From Gongronella butleri (taxonomy: Eukaryota > Mucoromycota > Mucoromycetes > Mucorales > Cunninghamellaceae): 64,000 bases of DNA. The notes beneath the pieces are model-generated. The model had not been told where the DNA came from. It worked only from the letters and a program-made list of their open reading frames with translations, and did no database searches. Shown here piece after piece: positions 11,896 to 23,698 of the stretch. Where the stretch lies: assembly GCA_025201375.1 (NCBI GenBank), contig JAIWZP010000023.1, positions 248,001-312,000 of the forward strand, given 5' to 3'. A program made the position numbers and the translations under genes. The stretch's first letter is position 1. Every line of letters begins with the position of its first letter.

Positions 11896-12340
11896 TGGGG
11901 CTGCTCTTCCTTTCCCCCCCTCCACACCCACTTTCTGTCACTCTTTTTTTTATTTCTACAGACTTGCGCGTTCCTTTTTCTGCTTGCTACTTTTTTTTTT
12001 TTTTTTGGCTTTGTTGGTTTTCCTCTCGTTTTTTTGGCTCACCTCGTCTCTCTCTTTTCTCTGTCTCACTTGTCATATCCCCCTTTTTTGATTTTTTATT
12101 TTTATAACAATAAAAAAAAAGCATCTCAACTCCAATGAACTCATGGCTATTGTCTTTTTGACACAAACGAAGCAAGAGATTTGTTTATTAAAATCGGCAT
12201 GGCAACAAGGTAATGGGGGGCGAGGGGGTGTGAATTGGGGAAAATACAATTTTTTTGATTTTTTTTCTTTTCATTGTGCGAAGTTGGCCCTTTTCTATAA
12301 GTCGAGGACAAGGCGAGGATGGGTCGTGGATAAAAGGAGT
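11896..12340. other. Convergent 3' spacer between the deubiquitinase and COX IV
   Basis: T-rich sequence with an AATAAA-like signal at about 12108 on the plus strand. No gene is seen. Confidence 0.5.
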
Positions 12341-13102
12341 CTAGTTGCCAACATAGCCCTTGCCCTTGTAGCCCTCGGACGAGATACCGCTGATGGGGTT
12401 GGAGTTCTGGCTCTTGAGATATTCGTTGGTGGCTTCTTGCCATTCCTTGCTCATGGTGTGAGGCTTCTCCTTGCCTATTAAAAAGAAGGGACAGATCAGT
12501 GATCCAATTAAGACGGCACGCGCGCAAATTGTCAAAAAAAAAAAAAAAAACATCAAAGCGCGTGAATAAAACAAAAAAAAAAAAAAACTTACCACCCGAG
12601 CGGATGAGGGCAAACAGACCAGCGGAGGCGGCGAGGACACCGACAACACCGAGGAACACCTTTTGGGTGTGGCCAGGGCCAGTGATGGGCTCACGAGGAC
12701 CATGAGGACCAAAGGCAATGTAGTCTATGGGGGGTCATCAAGAAAAAAATAAAGAGTGAGTGACTGTTGCTGGAGAAAAGGCGCTGCCGCGTCGCGCAAG
12801 ACGAAGTAAATGGGTCGATGGAGAGTCGCGGGCACAAAAAAGCATGTCGTTGTGTATGTTTTTCCTTTTTCTTTAAAAAAAAAAAAGGGTGTCGACTTAC
12901 AAGAAGCCTTCTTCTCGTCGGCAGACAAGACCTTCCAGTCACCCTTTTGGGCCTCCTCAAGTTGCTTGGCAATGGTGTTTTGCTCAGCAGTGGAAAGGGT
13001 CTTCCAGCGAGCCTCCAAGTTCTGGACGGCGACGGTCGAGGCGTTGCGGCGCGACACGGCACGGCCGGCTTGTTGTTGAACGCGAGCAGCAGCACGGAAC
13101 AT
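12341..13102 (-). CDS. cox4: Cytochrome c oxidase subunit IV (yeast Cox5 equivalent), 3 exons, 155 aa
   Basis: A nuclear-encoded subunit of respiratory complex IV in the mitochondrial inner membrane. Exons in reading order: 13102-12901, 12724-12593, 12474-12341. The start MFRAAARVQQQAGRAVSRRNAS is a basic, amphipathic mitochondrial presequence. Next come the matrix block (LEARWKTLSTAEQNTIAKQL, DWKVLSADEKKAS), the conserved YYIAFGPHGPREP, one membrane span (VFLGVVGVLAASAGLFALI), and an intermembrane-space tail with MSKEWQEATNEYLKSQNSNP and G-rich ISSEGYKGKGYVGN. Length is typical for the family. Confidence 0.95.
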
Positions 13103-13344
13103 AATGGTGAAAAAAGAAATGCAAGTGGAAAAAAAGAGAAAGAGGGAAAGAAGGGAAATGGGGATTAGGGAAAAAAAACAACACAAACTTTAAAGCTCAG
13201 TGTGATTGGCCCGAGAGGGGACCCCCGTCTTGTCATTTTACACCCATTCAAACAGCGGCTCCGCGCGCACCGCGTGGCTTATCTCTATCCCGCTCCTTGT
13301 CAAATGGCGCGCCCGAAAGAAAAAAAAAAAAAAAAAAAAAGCAC

Positions 13345-13534
13345 CTGATGATCCTGCGCATAAATTGTTGCGATCCGTGCAATCGAGGCACGCACGTCGT
13401 CGTTGTCACCCATGTTGCACTTTTCACCAGCGCTTTCTTCTTGACAGGGACGTGGTAATATGTGTTGCCATTTTGCCAGCGTGATAAATTGGGCATACGT
13501 TTGCACTTTTTCGCTGCTTCCCCTGGGCTCTTTT
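13345..13534 (-). pseudogene. Possible decayed exon with BAH-like features
   Basis: A 190-base segment bounded by an acceptor-like CAACAG and a donor-like CAG/GTGC in minus orientation. One frame reads LSRWQNGNTYYHVPVKKKAL. The overlapping +1 frame continues as MGDNDDVRASIARIATIYA, which resembles the D-x-V...IARI-x-x-I pattern of BAH domains. Neither frame carries both halves, so a frameshift is implied. No further exons are found on either side. It could equally be chance coding-like sequence. Confidence 0.25.
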
Positions 13535-14158
13535 CTGTTGGAAACAAGCGCGTATAATAAAACGCAGAATCCCCTACGAATTTGATGCTTAGAGCGAGGC
13601 TCTACATTGCCTAGTTGCAAGTATATACAGTAATATAAAATCCAATTTACACCTATTTTGCGATTGTCTGGCCATCTCGAAAGATTACTCTTCAACTACG
13701 AACTCACTAGCTCTCAAATCATCCTGAAACACAACTCTGGAGCTCTCATGGGATCGGTAGGTCTCTAAAACATTTTGAAAAAGCCATTGACGCGTTAAAA
13801 GCCATTTTCTGGTACGGGGCGACAATTACATCTGGTGTTTGAAGGAGGTTAGAAGGGCAAATGCGACACATGGATCGGAACCTGGTGCAGGGTGGATTTC
13901 AAAATGCATCATAGAGTACAAAAGACGCCAAATCGCACATTCCAAAAAGGCGATTTTTGAAAATGACATTCATCTGATTGTCAGATACATTAGAAAAGCC
14001 AATTTTTCGATATCTTTGCAGTTTTCAACCCCTAGCCACTAGATTTCCTTTCAAACTCAAAACACCACGCCGCAATGGAGCCATCGTGTCGCCACCTTCA
14101 AACAAACCGTTCGATTTTAAGCATTTTTTCTAGTTCTTGGGCTCTAATTGTAAGAGTG

Positions 14159-14193
14159 TACTGTACAGTACAGTACAGTACTGTACTGTACAG
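14159..14193. repeat. GTAC-rich near-perfect palindrome
   Basis: A 35-base run made of overlapping CTGTAC/CAGTAC units that reads almost identically on both strands and could extrude as a cruciform. More CAGTAC motifs are scattered through the adjoining R2 copy (to about 14500). Confidence 0.85.
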
Positions 14194-14199
14194 ACAGGC

Positions 14200-14620
14200 A
14201 GAGTTGAGCCAGTACTGTATTTATGCAAGCGTGGAAAAAAATCAGTCAACATTCTTGCAAAAGTGCCAGAGAAGAAAATGCAAAAAAAAGTACAATTTTT
14301 TAGGATTTTTGCACACAAATATATACAATGTGATACAGTAAAGCGTTTGATCTGTCCATGTTTCAATCTTAGTGGACAGAAAGTCAGAAACTGACGCGTG
14401 CTATCATGTCATTCCAATGCAGTACAGCATTGCAAGCATCACGCTACACAGTACACAACACGAAAACGTAGTACACATTTACAGTACCTGTTACTGTAAA
14501 CACCACAGAGCGTGTTTTTCAGACTTTGCCGGCCTGTTGTGCCTCCAGAAATTTTTTTACAGTCTACCTTCCCGCAAATGAAATCTGCATCATGGCGTAA
14601 ACTATAGCCCAGTGCTCAAG
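14200..14620 (+). repeat. Repeat family R2, copy 1
   Basis: Aligns by eye with 46240-46660. Shared landmarks in order: GAGCCAGT, GATTTTTGCAC, TCCATGTTTC, CAGAAACTGACGCGTGCTA, GCATCACGCTACA, GTACACATTTAC, then TGCCGGCCTGTTGTGCCTCC followed by AGAA and a T run. Ends are approximate. There is no coding capacity. Confidence 0.8.
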
Positions 14621-15249
14621 ACGGACTCGCCCGATTTTTTTTTGGACTCGAAAATGCGAAAAGCCGCCTATTTGTACTGTTTTGCATTCATCCGTCGGTC
14701 TGCATGGTCGACCCCTCTCAAAAACAACTGCATCGCTTTCAGCGCAAAATTTGCAACAAAAAAGCTTATGATAAACCCACAAAGCGCTACGACCACTTTT
14801 GAAAAATTCAGGGGTCACTCAGGGATCACACATTTCAATCTCAGAAAACGCCAAATTTGAATTTTTTCGAACTCCGGGTGATCAATGCATCCCAAACAGG
14901 CAACTCCGACAATTTGCTATTGGCAGACGAAATGGCAAATCGCCTCAAAGTAAGAATACCGTAAAACCCAAAGAGTGACGCATGAATGGCGATCGACTGA
15001 GACAAGTGCCTACTTTGGAGAAGATTTTTTGCAAAAATTTAAGGTTTGACACTTCCAAATTAAAGTGGTGGATTGCATGGAAATTTTATTTTTTTTCTAT
15101 TTTTTTATTTTTTTATTTTGCACATTTTTGTGCGCTGAGTGCGTGGGCAGTTGCCTGCTGCCTGTAGCCTGGCTGATAAACTGTCCGATGCAAAAAGTTA
15201 AAACCCAAGCTAGCGCGCTGCAAGTCATTTCATTAGATGCTTTGCTCCC

Positions 15250-16900
15250 TGTTTGTTAGTAAATCTGGCATAAAAATCACAAATTTATTAGGCCATTGTC
15301 GAACAAATTGCGATTAAAAATTCTGATGAAAAAGAGCATTTTCTCTGCGATTTTTAACCATCCATCGATGAAGCTGGCCTTATTCGATAGTGATTCAACA
15401 GACGTTTTCGACACGTTAAAAGCGTCATGTGTTGTCCAATCCGATGCTGAGAACATCAAGGTTCAAAAAATTTGAAATGTTTGGTCGGCTTTCACAAGCG
15501 CACAAAGGTCAAGCATCCGGCAAACAAGCATTCTGGAAATGACATCCGAGCGTGTCTCTTTTGAATAGCGTCAGTTTCATCCTGATCCACGAAATATTTT
15601 GAGAGTCGCCGCTGAATTTGTGAAAATGTCGATATTTTGGATTCGTCTGCACACAACTCTACGGAAGAAGTCTGGTTTTTCAACAGAACATGTTGAAAAA
15701 AAGACGCGACAAAATGGAATGATGAAAAGTTTTGGAGGCGATCCACTCATGGTTTGTGACGTTTAAATTTGGACTTGTGAAATCGTTGAAAAATTGCCAA
15801 AATTGTTGTCAACTCGGCTGGCTCGCCTCTGGTTTTTAACAATTTTTGAAATAATTGAACGCGCGGAAGAAATGATCAAATGGCACTACTTTGGCAATGA
15901 TCTATCATAACACTTGTTTTTGGCGTTCACATTGAATTTGCACATTTTCGTGAAATTGGCGATTGCCTCGACAACGGCCTGATCGACCTCCGGTTTGCAA
16001 GTTTTTCCTAAAAAAAGAGGCGCGAATCGTTCACGTCGTGGTAAAATTTCACGCACGGTGATTGAAGCACGATTTCACTGCGAAAAGATTTCTTAAAAAA
16101 CGCGCTCCAGCCAAATTTTAAGCAATGTCAAGTTGCTGGCCGAACCAGCTGATTGATACAGTATCGAAGTTTCATTTTTTCTGAAAAGAGAGGAGCCAAA
16201 TCCCATAGGTGGGAAAGTTTCGTAGCTCTGCGACGGGTCTTTGGTAGTGAAATATTTTTTTCAAATTTTTGAGAAAAAAAAAGTTGGCCAGGTCAAAAAT
16301 GGATCTAGAGGGTCCCCCGCTTGAGCGGTTCAATGCCAGACAGCAAAGTGAAATCCGTTTGGCAACCTACAACACGTTGACTACCTGCGAGTCCTGTCAT
16401 TTGATGCATCGACCCCTCTTTCTGAAATAAAAATTGGGGGTCGATCATGCCGTTCTCGAGCAAATAGCGATTAAAGCCAAATTTTAGAAACTTGCATTTC
16501 TCCTTCAGTTTTGGCCGCACATCGGTAAAACTGGGCTTATTCGCAAGTTTGTCCAATGTTGCATCTTTTGTCAGAGCAGCGCGCCTCGTTATTACTTTGT
16601 GCACTGCCGAGAAAATTGAGGTTGAATTGTTTGATCATGCGTTACAAGTGTACAAAGTTCACGCATCGACGTTGTCGTGTAGGGATAAAATGACAACCAG
16701 ACATGTATCTCTCCTCGCGTGCAAGTTTCAGCTCGATTCAGGCACAAAGTACCGCGCCGCGGTCGAAAACGAGAATTCATTAATAAATGTCGATTTTCAC
16801 GACAACGGCCAGATTGACCCCCGGGTTTTACGCTTGTTTTAGAAAAAGAATAACCAAAATACCTAATGACAAAGTTGCAAGACGTGTGAAATGTCTGAAG
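15250..16900. repeat. R3: nested, diverged repeat units in both orientations
   Basis: A motif like CTCGACAACGGCCTGATCGA recurs on the plus strand near 15970 and 16797, with a weaker copy near 16145. It recurs on the minus strand near 15285-15315 and 16425-16455. Translated pieces share an N-G-x-I pattern, with D after it in most copies, as in LLENGMIDP, LDNGLID and HDNGQIDP. The units at 15277-15459 and 16440-16604 are similar over about 160 bases. All are interrupted by stops. Confidence 0.6.
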
Positions 16901-17433
16901 TCGCTGGTGTACCATGCGGTTTTGAAAAATCGCCAATAATGCATGTTTAAACGTGTAAATGATATTAAAAAAAAGCAAATAAATGATCTGGATATAGCAT
17001 GTTTGTGGCCAGAAAGAAAAAAAAAACTTGAAGAGAGCAACAGTCGCGTTGATTATATTGCTCGCAGTAAGGGCTGCAAGAGCGTAAAAAAAAAGAAGCG
17101 ATATGTCAAGGTGCTGCGATTCTGTTCAAAAAAAGGGAGACGACGTCGAAGCACATCACGCAGACAACATTTTCTAATTCGTCATGCACAGTGTGTGATC
17201 CACGAAGAGAACCAAAAAGGGGGCGGGGAAGGGAGAGGGGAGAAAATGAAGCGTGGTAAGACGCGTGCACCTGCCAGTGTTTTTCAATGTTGCATCAAAA
17301 GAGCGCGGCGGACAATCAAGGTGTGACAAAAAAGGCACCTTTTTGTCACAGGTTCCCCTATTGCTCCTCCTTTTCTTTCACGTCTTTTTTTCTTTTTTCT
17401 TTCTTTCTTCCACTTTTGACATCTTTTGCCAGC

Positions 17434-19528
17434 ATGTCGCTTGCTCAGTGGAGGCAATTCAACTTTTTTGACAAGCAGCAAGTGAACGACACAGATGAGG
17501 TGTCCACGGATATCTTCAAGGTAATGAGCTGCGATATCGGCCCAGTGTTTTGGCTCACGCGCTCATTGTCGCTTTTTTACTGCCTAGAAACAAGACATTC
17601 AAGTGGTGACGTCGGGGCGCGGCCATGCTATCTTGTCTGATATCCTTTTTTAAAACGCTGCTACGGCATGACATATCGCGAATTAACCCACCATGAGCCA
17701 CAATTTTCTTTTTTCCATGTATCCTTAACTCGCTGCATTACATTCCACAGGGCAGGTGCATATTGTCGACCGCAATTTCAAGGTGCAGACGTTCACGGCG
17801 TTCCAAGGTGGCCGCATTACGCACATGAAGCAATTGAAGCAAAAAAACATCCTGATCACCATTGGCGTAAGATGGAATACACATGTTTAAACCAGAAAAG
17901 ACGCCTCAACTGCTGGTCTTTTTTTTTTTTTTTAATACAGGAGGAAGATGACACGCAGCACACGACAGTGATCAAGGTGTGGGATCTGGACAGTGCGGCA
18001 AAACGCGGTGCCAGTGGTTCTGCGGTCGCAGCGAGCAATGCATCTCCATCGGCATCGTCGACGGCGTCGGTCTCGTCGCCACGCAGCCCCGCGTCGGCCA
18101 CCACGACAACCACGAGCACTTTCCAGCCGCTGTGCACACGCAGCATCAAGATTCCGCCGGGCGAACACCCTTTCCCCGTGACGACGATGGCCATTGTTGA
18201 AAATATGTCGCTGCTCGCGATTGGTTTGGGCAATGGCACGGTCCTACTGTACCGCCTCGACCTCCTCAAAGACAAGGTCACCAAAAAGCTCATTTACGAC
18301 GGCCAGGAACCCATCACGGGTCTCGTCTTCCGCGAACAGACAAAATCCACCATCCTCTTCATCACCACCACTACAAGTATTCTCTCGTACAACACATCTG
18401 CAAGCAAGCCCACCATTGTAAGCAGCCCCTGCTAAAAAAAAAAGAGGAATTGCACGCAACCCGACGCGTCTGATACCCCTCTTTTCTGTTTTTTTTTCTT
18501 TAATAGGTGACGCTTGACGAACAAGGGTGTGGTTTGGGGTGCGCGATCATGACGGATGCTCAAGAGATGGTGGTTGGGCGTGACGAGGCGATTTATTTTT
18601 ATGATCCGACGGGCCGCGGGCCGTGTCTTGCCTACGACGCGCCCAAATCGTATTTGCTATGGTTCAAGACGAATTATCTGATCATTGTCTCGCCGCACAC
18701 CAATGCGCCTGCGCGGTCGTCCGACCTGACCAAGGTGACCGTGTTTGACACGGTGAACAAGTTTGTGGCGTACGTTGGCACGTTCCCCGGCGGCATTCGC
18801 GGCGTGTTTTGCGAGTGGAATGGGATCTGGGTGGTTGGCCACGACGGCAAGGTGTATCGATTGGACGAGAAGGACACGCCCACCAAGCTCGAGATCCTTT
18901 TCAAGCTCAACCTGTACGTGCTCGCCATCAACCTTGCACATATGCAAAAATACGACGCCGCGAGCATTGCCGACATTTTCAAGAAATACGGCGATCATTT
19001 GTATACACGCGCCAATTATGACGGCGCCATGGACCAGTACATCCGCACCATTGGGCAGCTGGAGCCCTCGTATGTCATTCGCAAGGTAAGCTTATCAATT
19101 TCCTCAAAAAAAAAAAAAAGGGCAACATTGGTCTCACACTTCGACGATTTAGTACCTGGACGCGCAGCGCATCTACAATTTGACCAACTACCTGCAAGAC
19201 CTCCATGCCAAGGGCCTTGCCAATGCAGATCACACGACGTTGCTACTGAATTGCTATACCAAACTAAAAGACGTCTCACGTCTGGACCAGTTCATCAAGG
19301 TAAAAAAAAAAAAAAAAAGACATCTTTGTCGCTGATCCACGCCATTTTTTTTTCCTTGTACAAGACGGATGCCGACTACAATTTTGATTTGGAGACCGCC
19401 ATCAATGTGTGCCGTCAGGCAGGCTATTATGAGCACGCGGTGTATCTTGCTAAAAAATTCGACGAACACGACCTGTAATTGTCCCCTGCCCGCGACTCCA
19501 TGTCCCTTGATACTCAATTGTCTCTTTC

Positions 19529-19564
<36 letters not shown>

Positions 19565-21267
19565 AGATACCTGGACATTGCGATTGAAGACATGCGCGAT
19601 TATGACACGGCTGTGGACTACATCCGCCAATTGAGCCCGAGCGAGGCGGACAAGCAGTTGCAAAAGTACAGCAAGACGCTGCTTAGCCATCTGCCCGATG
19701 CGACGACACAATTGCTTGTGGACCTGTGCACGGGGCAGCTGACGATACCCAGCAAGGACGATGCTGCGAGCAAAAAGAGCAAATCCGAGGCGGCGTCGGC
19801 AGTGTCGGCAGGCGGCAATGAGCAGGTGTCGACTTTTTATCACCCACCATCGGCGCGCGCATTCATGCCGTCATTTGTTGATCGACCAGACTATCTTGCG
19901 CGATTTTTGGAGCAAATTCTGGAATGGCGATGGAAACGCACGGCTCCGGCGGCGGCGGTCACGACGTCACCGTCTGTTGGCGTGCCCAATGGCATCGATA
20001 GCGCGTCGACGGCGCCTGTGCTGTCGCGACAGGAGGAGGAGGAGCGCAAGGCGATCTGGAACACATTGCTGGAGCTCTATTTGATGGATGAGCAACAGAC
20101 CAATGCGGACCCGTCGCACCAGCAGCGATGGCAGCGGTCCAAAGAGTTCAAGACCAAGGCGCTCGCTTTGCTCAAGGATGACCAGGTGCAGTATGACACC
20201 AATCAGGCGCTCATGCTGTGTCAACTCAAGAAATTCGACGAGGGCATTGTCTACCTGTACAACAAGACAGGCATGTATGCAGATATTTTGCGCTTTTGGA
20301 TGGAGAAGCAAGAGACAGACCGTGTCATTGAGGCGGTGCGCAAATACGGGTAAGATGGCACACTGCACTCGTCCTTTTTTTTTTTTTTTTTGTCGATTTT
20401 TGCTCACTTTTTTTCTCCTTCTCTCCCATGATCAGCCCCAAGGACGCGTCCATCTACCCGTTGGTCCTAACGTATTTTTCGTCGACACCCGAGATCCTTG
20501 CGAAATCCACACCTGAATTGCTCACAGTGCTGCGCCATATTGACGAACAAGACCTGTTGCCGCCCATCCAGGTCGTCCAAGCGTTGTCGCGAAGCAATGT
20601 CGCCACCATCGGCCTCATGAAGGACTACATTGGTCGCAAGATCGATGAAGAGCGCAAAGAATCGGAACAGGTACAAAAAAAAAAAAAAGATGGAATGGCC
20701 GGCCCTGCATGGTGTTTTTAACTTTTGTTTTTTGCTGCTTTCTAAAGAATCAAGCGTTGATCCAAAGCTATCGTGAAGAGACCGAGAAGCGGCGCAAGGA
20801 AATTGACGAGCTCAAGACCAGGTAGACGACAATCAATTAAGCGCGAAAATGACCCAATGTCGCTCATCCATCTCCTTTTTTGATTTTTGTCGCACAGCGC
20901 ACGCATTTTCCAGGTTCAAAAGTGCTCCGGATGCGGTGGCATGCTTGACCTGCCGACGGTGCACTTTTTGTGCCGCCATTCGTTCCACCAACGGTGCCTT
21001 GGCGAAAACGACAATGAGTGTCCGCAGTGCTCGGTCCAGCATCGCATGATCTCCGACATCCGCCGCGCGCAAGAAGCAAACGCCGAGCGCCACGACCTGT
21101 TCTTTGATCAGGTAGACAGAAAAAAATTTGGTCCCCGTGGCGAGAAAGGAGCACTTACGCTTTTTTTTTTTTTTTTTTTTTAGCTGGACAATGACGACAA
21201 TGGATTCTCTGTGATTGCCGATTATTTCTCCAAAAACACCATGATGTTTGCAAAGCTGATTGACTAG
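17434..21267 (+). CDS. VPS11: VPS11, HOPS/CORVET core subunit with RING finger, 12 exons, 988 aa
   Basis: VPS11 (Pep5) is a shared core subunit of the CORVET and HOPS tethers that drive fusion at endosomes and the vacuole. Exons: 17434-17520, 17588-17639, 17742-17866, 17941-18417, 18507-19085, 19153-19299, 19365-19474, 19567-20349, 20436-20670, 20748-20821, 20898-21111, 21184-21267; phases all join. An N-terminal beta-propeller-like half (with a Ser/Thr/Ala-rich insert near residues 105-140) leads to the clathrin-type helical repeat (KYGDHLYTRANYDGAMDQYI, LEPSYVIRK, DHTTLLLNCYTKLKD). A charged coiled coil follows (YREETEKRRKEIDELK), then a C3H2C3 RING starting at about residue 899 (CSGCGGMLDLP, FLCRHSFHQRC, CPQC) and the closing SVIADYFSKNTM. 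Intron 2 is an AT-AC U12-type intron. Intron 7 ends in a 31-base T run just before GCTAG. Confidence 0.97.
17640..17741 (+). other. U12-type AT-AC intron in VPS11
   Basis: The intron begins ATATCCTTTT, the minor-spliceosome donor consensus. It contains a perfect branch-site consensus TCCTTAAC at 17722-17729 and ends in AC (GCATTAC), about a dozen bases after the branch adenosine. Splicing G at 17639 to ATTCC at 17742 restores the frame and yields LSDSTGQVHIVDRNF, which fits the VPS11 family at this position. No GT-AG alternative keeps the frame. Confidence 0.93.
17722..17729 (+). promoter_or_regulatory. U12 branch-point sequence
   Basis: TCCTTAAC, the exact minor-spliceosome branch consensus, which pairs with U12 snRNA. 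Spacing to the AC acceptor is in the usual narrow U12 range. Confidence 0.9.
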
Positions 21268-21510
21268 AATGACCTTCTCTTGTATTGCCTAACCTTCAAT
21301 AATAATGAAATTGGCCTGTGTTTTATGCAGCCGTTGTTTTGTGTTACCCAAATTGGGCGTGCGCGTTCCAAAATTAACGGCGCGACGATCAGCGACTCCC
21401 CCCTGTTTTTTAAGCGGCATTCTCATTGTCTTTTTCTTGCACTTTCATTGTGTTGGCTCTCTCTTTCGCTTTTTCTTCTTTTTTTATAATTTTTGTTCTC
21501 GCGACCTCGT

Positions 21511-23698
21511 ATGCCGCCTGTCCACGAAGATTTGACGTGGAATGGGCTTGCCATTGACGACCAATCGTTCACGTTTGGGATGTTCCGTTCGTCGACGATG
21601 GACAAGTTTGCGCAACATCATCTTGCACAATCGCCCCCTTCCTTGCACGACAATGAAAGTCTGCTTGACGGCAGCCAGCAGTCTGTCGAGGATCTCGATA
21701 CCTATTTTTCAGACATTGACGACATGAATTTGTCGTCGTCGTTATTGGAACCCAACTCAAATGGGTCTGTCATGCGCCTTGGCCGCCGCTCGCTACATCA
21801 GGACCAGGGCGACTGGGCCATGGATCTCAGCATGGACCAGCAGCAATCCATGGTGCTCGCACTCAAGCCATTTGCAGCGCCGGACAACGACCCGTTCCTG
21901 CAATTTGACGATGATGACGATAAAACGCAAGAAATGGAATCTCCGCGGGCCCCGCGCAAGGCAAAATCGGTGCGATTTCAGGACAATCAGGGCGCGACGG
22001 TCGATGTCGACCATGATGCCGACCACGAAGACGAGGAAGACAACATGGATGGTTTGTTCGAGGGATTAGACATTGACGATGACAATGCGTTTATACGGCC
22101 GCCCAAGGCACCCTCATCTCTGGCGGGTTTGGGGGAAAATAATGATGAAAACGACGAATTCCAACGTTTTGAGCGTCCCCCTTGCTCAGTGAAGCCATTG
22201 GGCCCGGATCTTGCCAAATACGTGGAGGATGGCGATGAAATGAACGTGGAACATGGTCTTGCGCTTGATCTCGGCAACCAGAGTGCCACCGCCACCGCCC
22301 CACGCCGTCGCAAACCTACATTTACTCGAGTCACGCCATCGCGACACGCTCCACGTTCGATGTCGCGTGCAGGCACCGTCAGCCGCTTGCCACGCCCAAT
22401 AAAAACGCACTTGCCCGCACCCAGGATGCCGCCGCCACCCGTCCCAACAACATCAATGGCGCGCCCGAGCAAGAAACATGCGCTACTCTTGCGCCTGACA
22501 ATGCCCACCTATGCGTCCGAGCAAAAGCGCGCGACTGCGGCAAAGCCCATGTTGCCCGCCCACCGATTTGTGACCGGCGCCACGTACCACACCACGGCCA
22601 CCTCCTCCGCTGGCGCGTATCAGAAGCAGCGTTTGCGCCAAGGAAGAGGCACACATGTTAGCCGGCCCATCATGCCAAACTCACTCCATCCACGCACGAC
22701 CGACTTGAAACATGGAAAATATGGCAATGGCTCCGAATTGGATCACCTGGATGACCTGCCCATCTGGCACAAACCTTCGCCCTCCGCCACAAAATATCTT
22801 GCACGAACGCCGCCCAAACCCATCCATCGTCAAAACGCGGTAAGAGTTGGAAAAAAGTTGGAAACTAAAGACAAAATTCAAAAAAAATTGCCCCAAGAAT
22901 CTTATCGTGTTCGATTTTCCAGGTACAGAAAAAACCCACACTGATCCGCCTCAAAGATCAACCAGTGAGCAATGGTAAAAAGCGCGTGATTTAGCCAACA
23001 AAAAAAAAAAAAGAAAAAAGGGAAAAGGTAAGAAAAAGGTGTAATTAACTGATTTCGCAATTTTTTATATTGCAGAGGTGAATGGAATGCGTTTTGATGC
23101 GCAGCGGCACGCGTGGCAAGGGAACGAGGAGCTTGTGGCCAAGTTTCCAGCGGCGGCGCCATTGACGCTCAAGCGCCGGCGCCCAGCATTGATCAAAAAC
23201 ATGACGAGGCGCGGTCAAACGCCGTCAGTGCTGCTTGCCGGTGACATGAAATTCGATCCCAAGGCCATGGCATGGTACAAGTGTGAGAAAGGTGATGCCG
23301 AAGAGGACCAATGCCTTGCGCACATTGCCGATTTGCACGTCCATGAGCCATCAGCCGCAGGGGTCAATGCTGCGCGCGCCGCCAGCCTGGCCACCTTGTG
23401 TGCACCTCCTTCATCGCATCAGTCGTCATCCATGACATGCACGATCGCTCAAAAAGACGCGCGCATGGCCATCCGCCAGGCACATGGAGTCACAAACACA
23501 CCGAAATCCACAAACACGCCCTCCAATGACACGCCCGCCATTTACTTTAGCTTCACCTCAGCCGAGCAGCAGGCTATGGTGCAGCAAGAAGAGGAACATC
23601 GTGCTCTCTTCCAGCATTGGCCTTTGTTTGCAGATGCAGAGACCATGCTAACCCCCGCAGGCTACAGAGGACCCCAACATTGCTATGTGCTCTACTAA
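21511..23698 (+). CDS. Byr4/Bfa1-like subunit of the mitotic-exit/septation GAP, 3 exons, 667 aa
   Basis: Exons 21511-22839, 22923-22974, 23076-23698. The N-terminal 230 residues are acidic and disordered (QFDDDDDKTQEME, DADHEDEEDNMDG). Next is a basic, Arg/Pro-rich stretch (RRRKPTFTRVTPS, SMARPSKK). The C-terminal region has the features I associate with Byr4/Bfa1: KPTLIRLKDQ, NGMRFDAQRHAWQGNEE, RPALIKNM, then a second MKFDPKAMAWYKCE unit. Byr4/Bfa1 is the scaffold half of the two-part GAP (with Cdc16/Bub2) that restrains the Spg1/Tem1 GTPase at the spindle pole body. A C-terminal tail rich in Ser/Thr ends in HCYVLY. The family call rests on these short repeats, and most of the protein is low complexity. 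AATAAA lies at 23728. Confidence 0.65.

Larger units (their letters stand above)
13103..17433. other. 4.3 kb repeat-rich gap
   Basis: No intact gene. It contains a possible decayed exon (13345-13534), a GTAC palindrome and R2 copy 1 (about 14159-14620), and the R3 repeat nest (about 15250-16900). The last 450 bases before VPS11 turn C/T-rich, like other leaders in the window. Confidence 0.6.

Noticed and set aside
14159..14193. CRISPR-like short repeats (CAGTAC)
   Set aside because: The units overlap without spacers and form a palindrome. Eukaryotic context; not an array.
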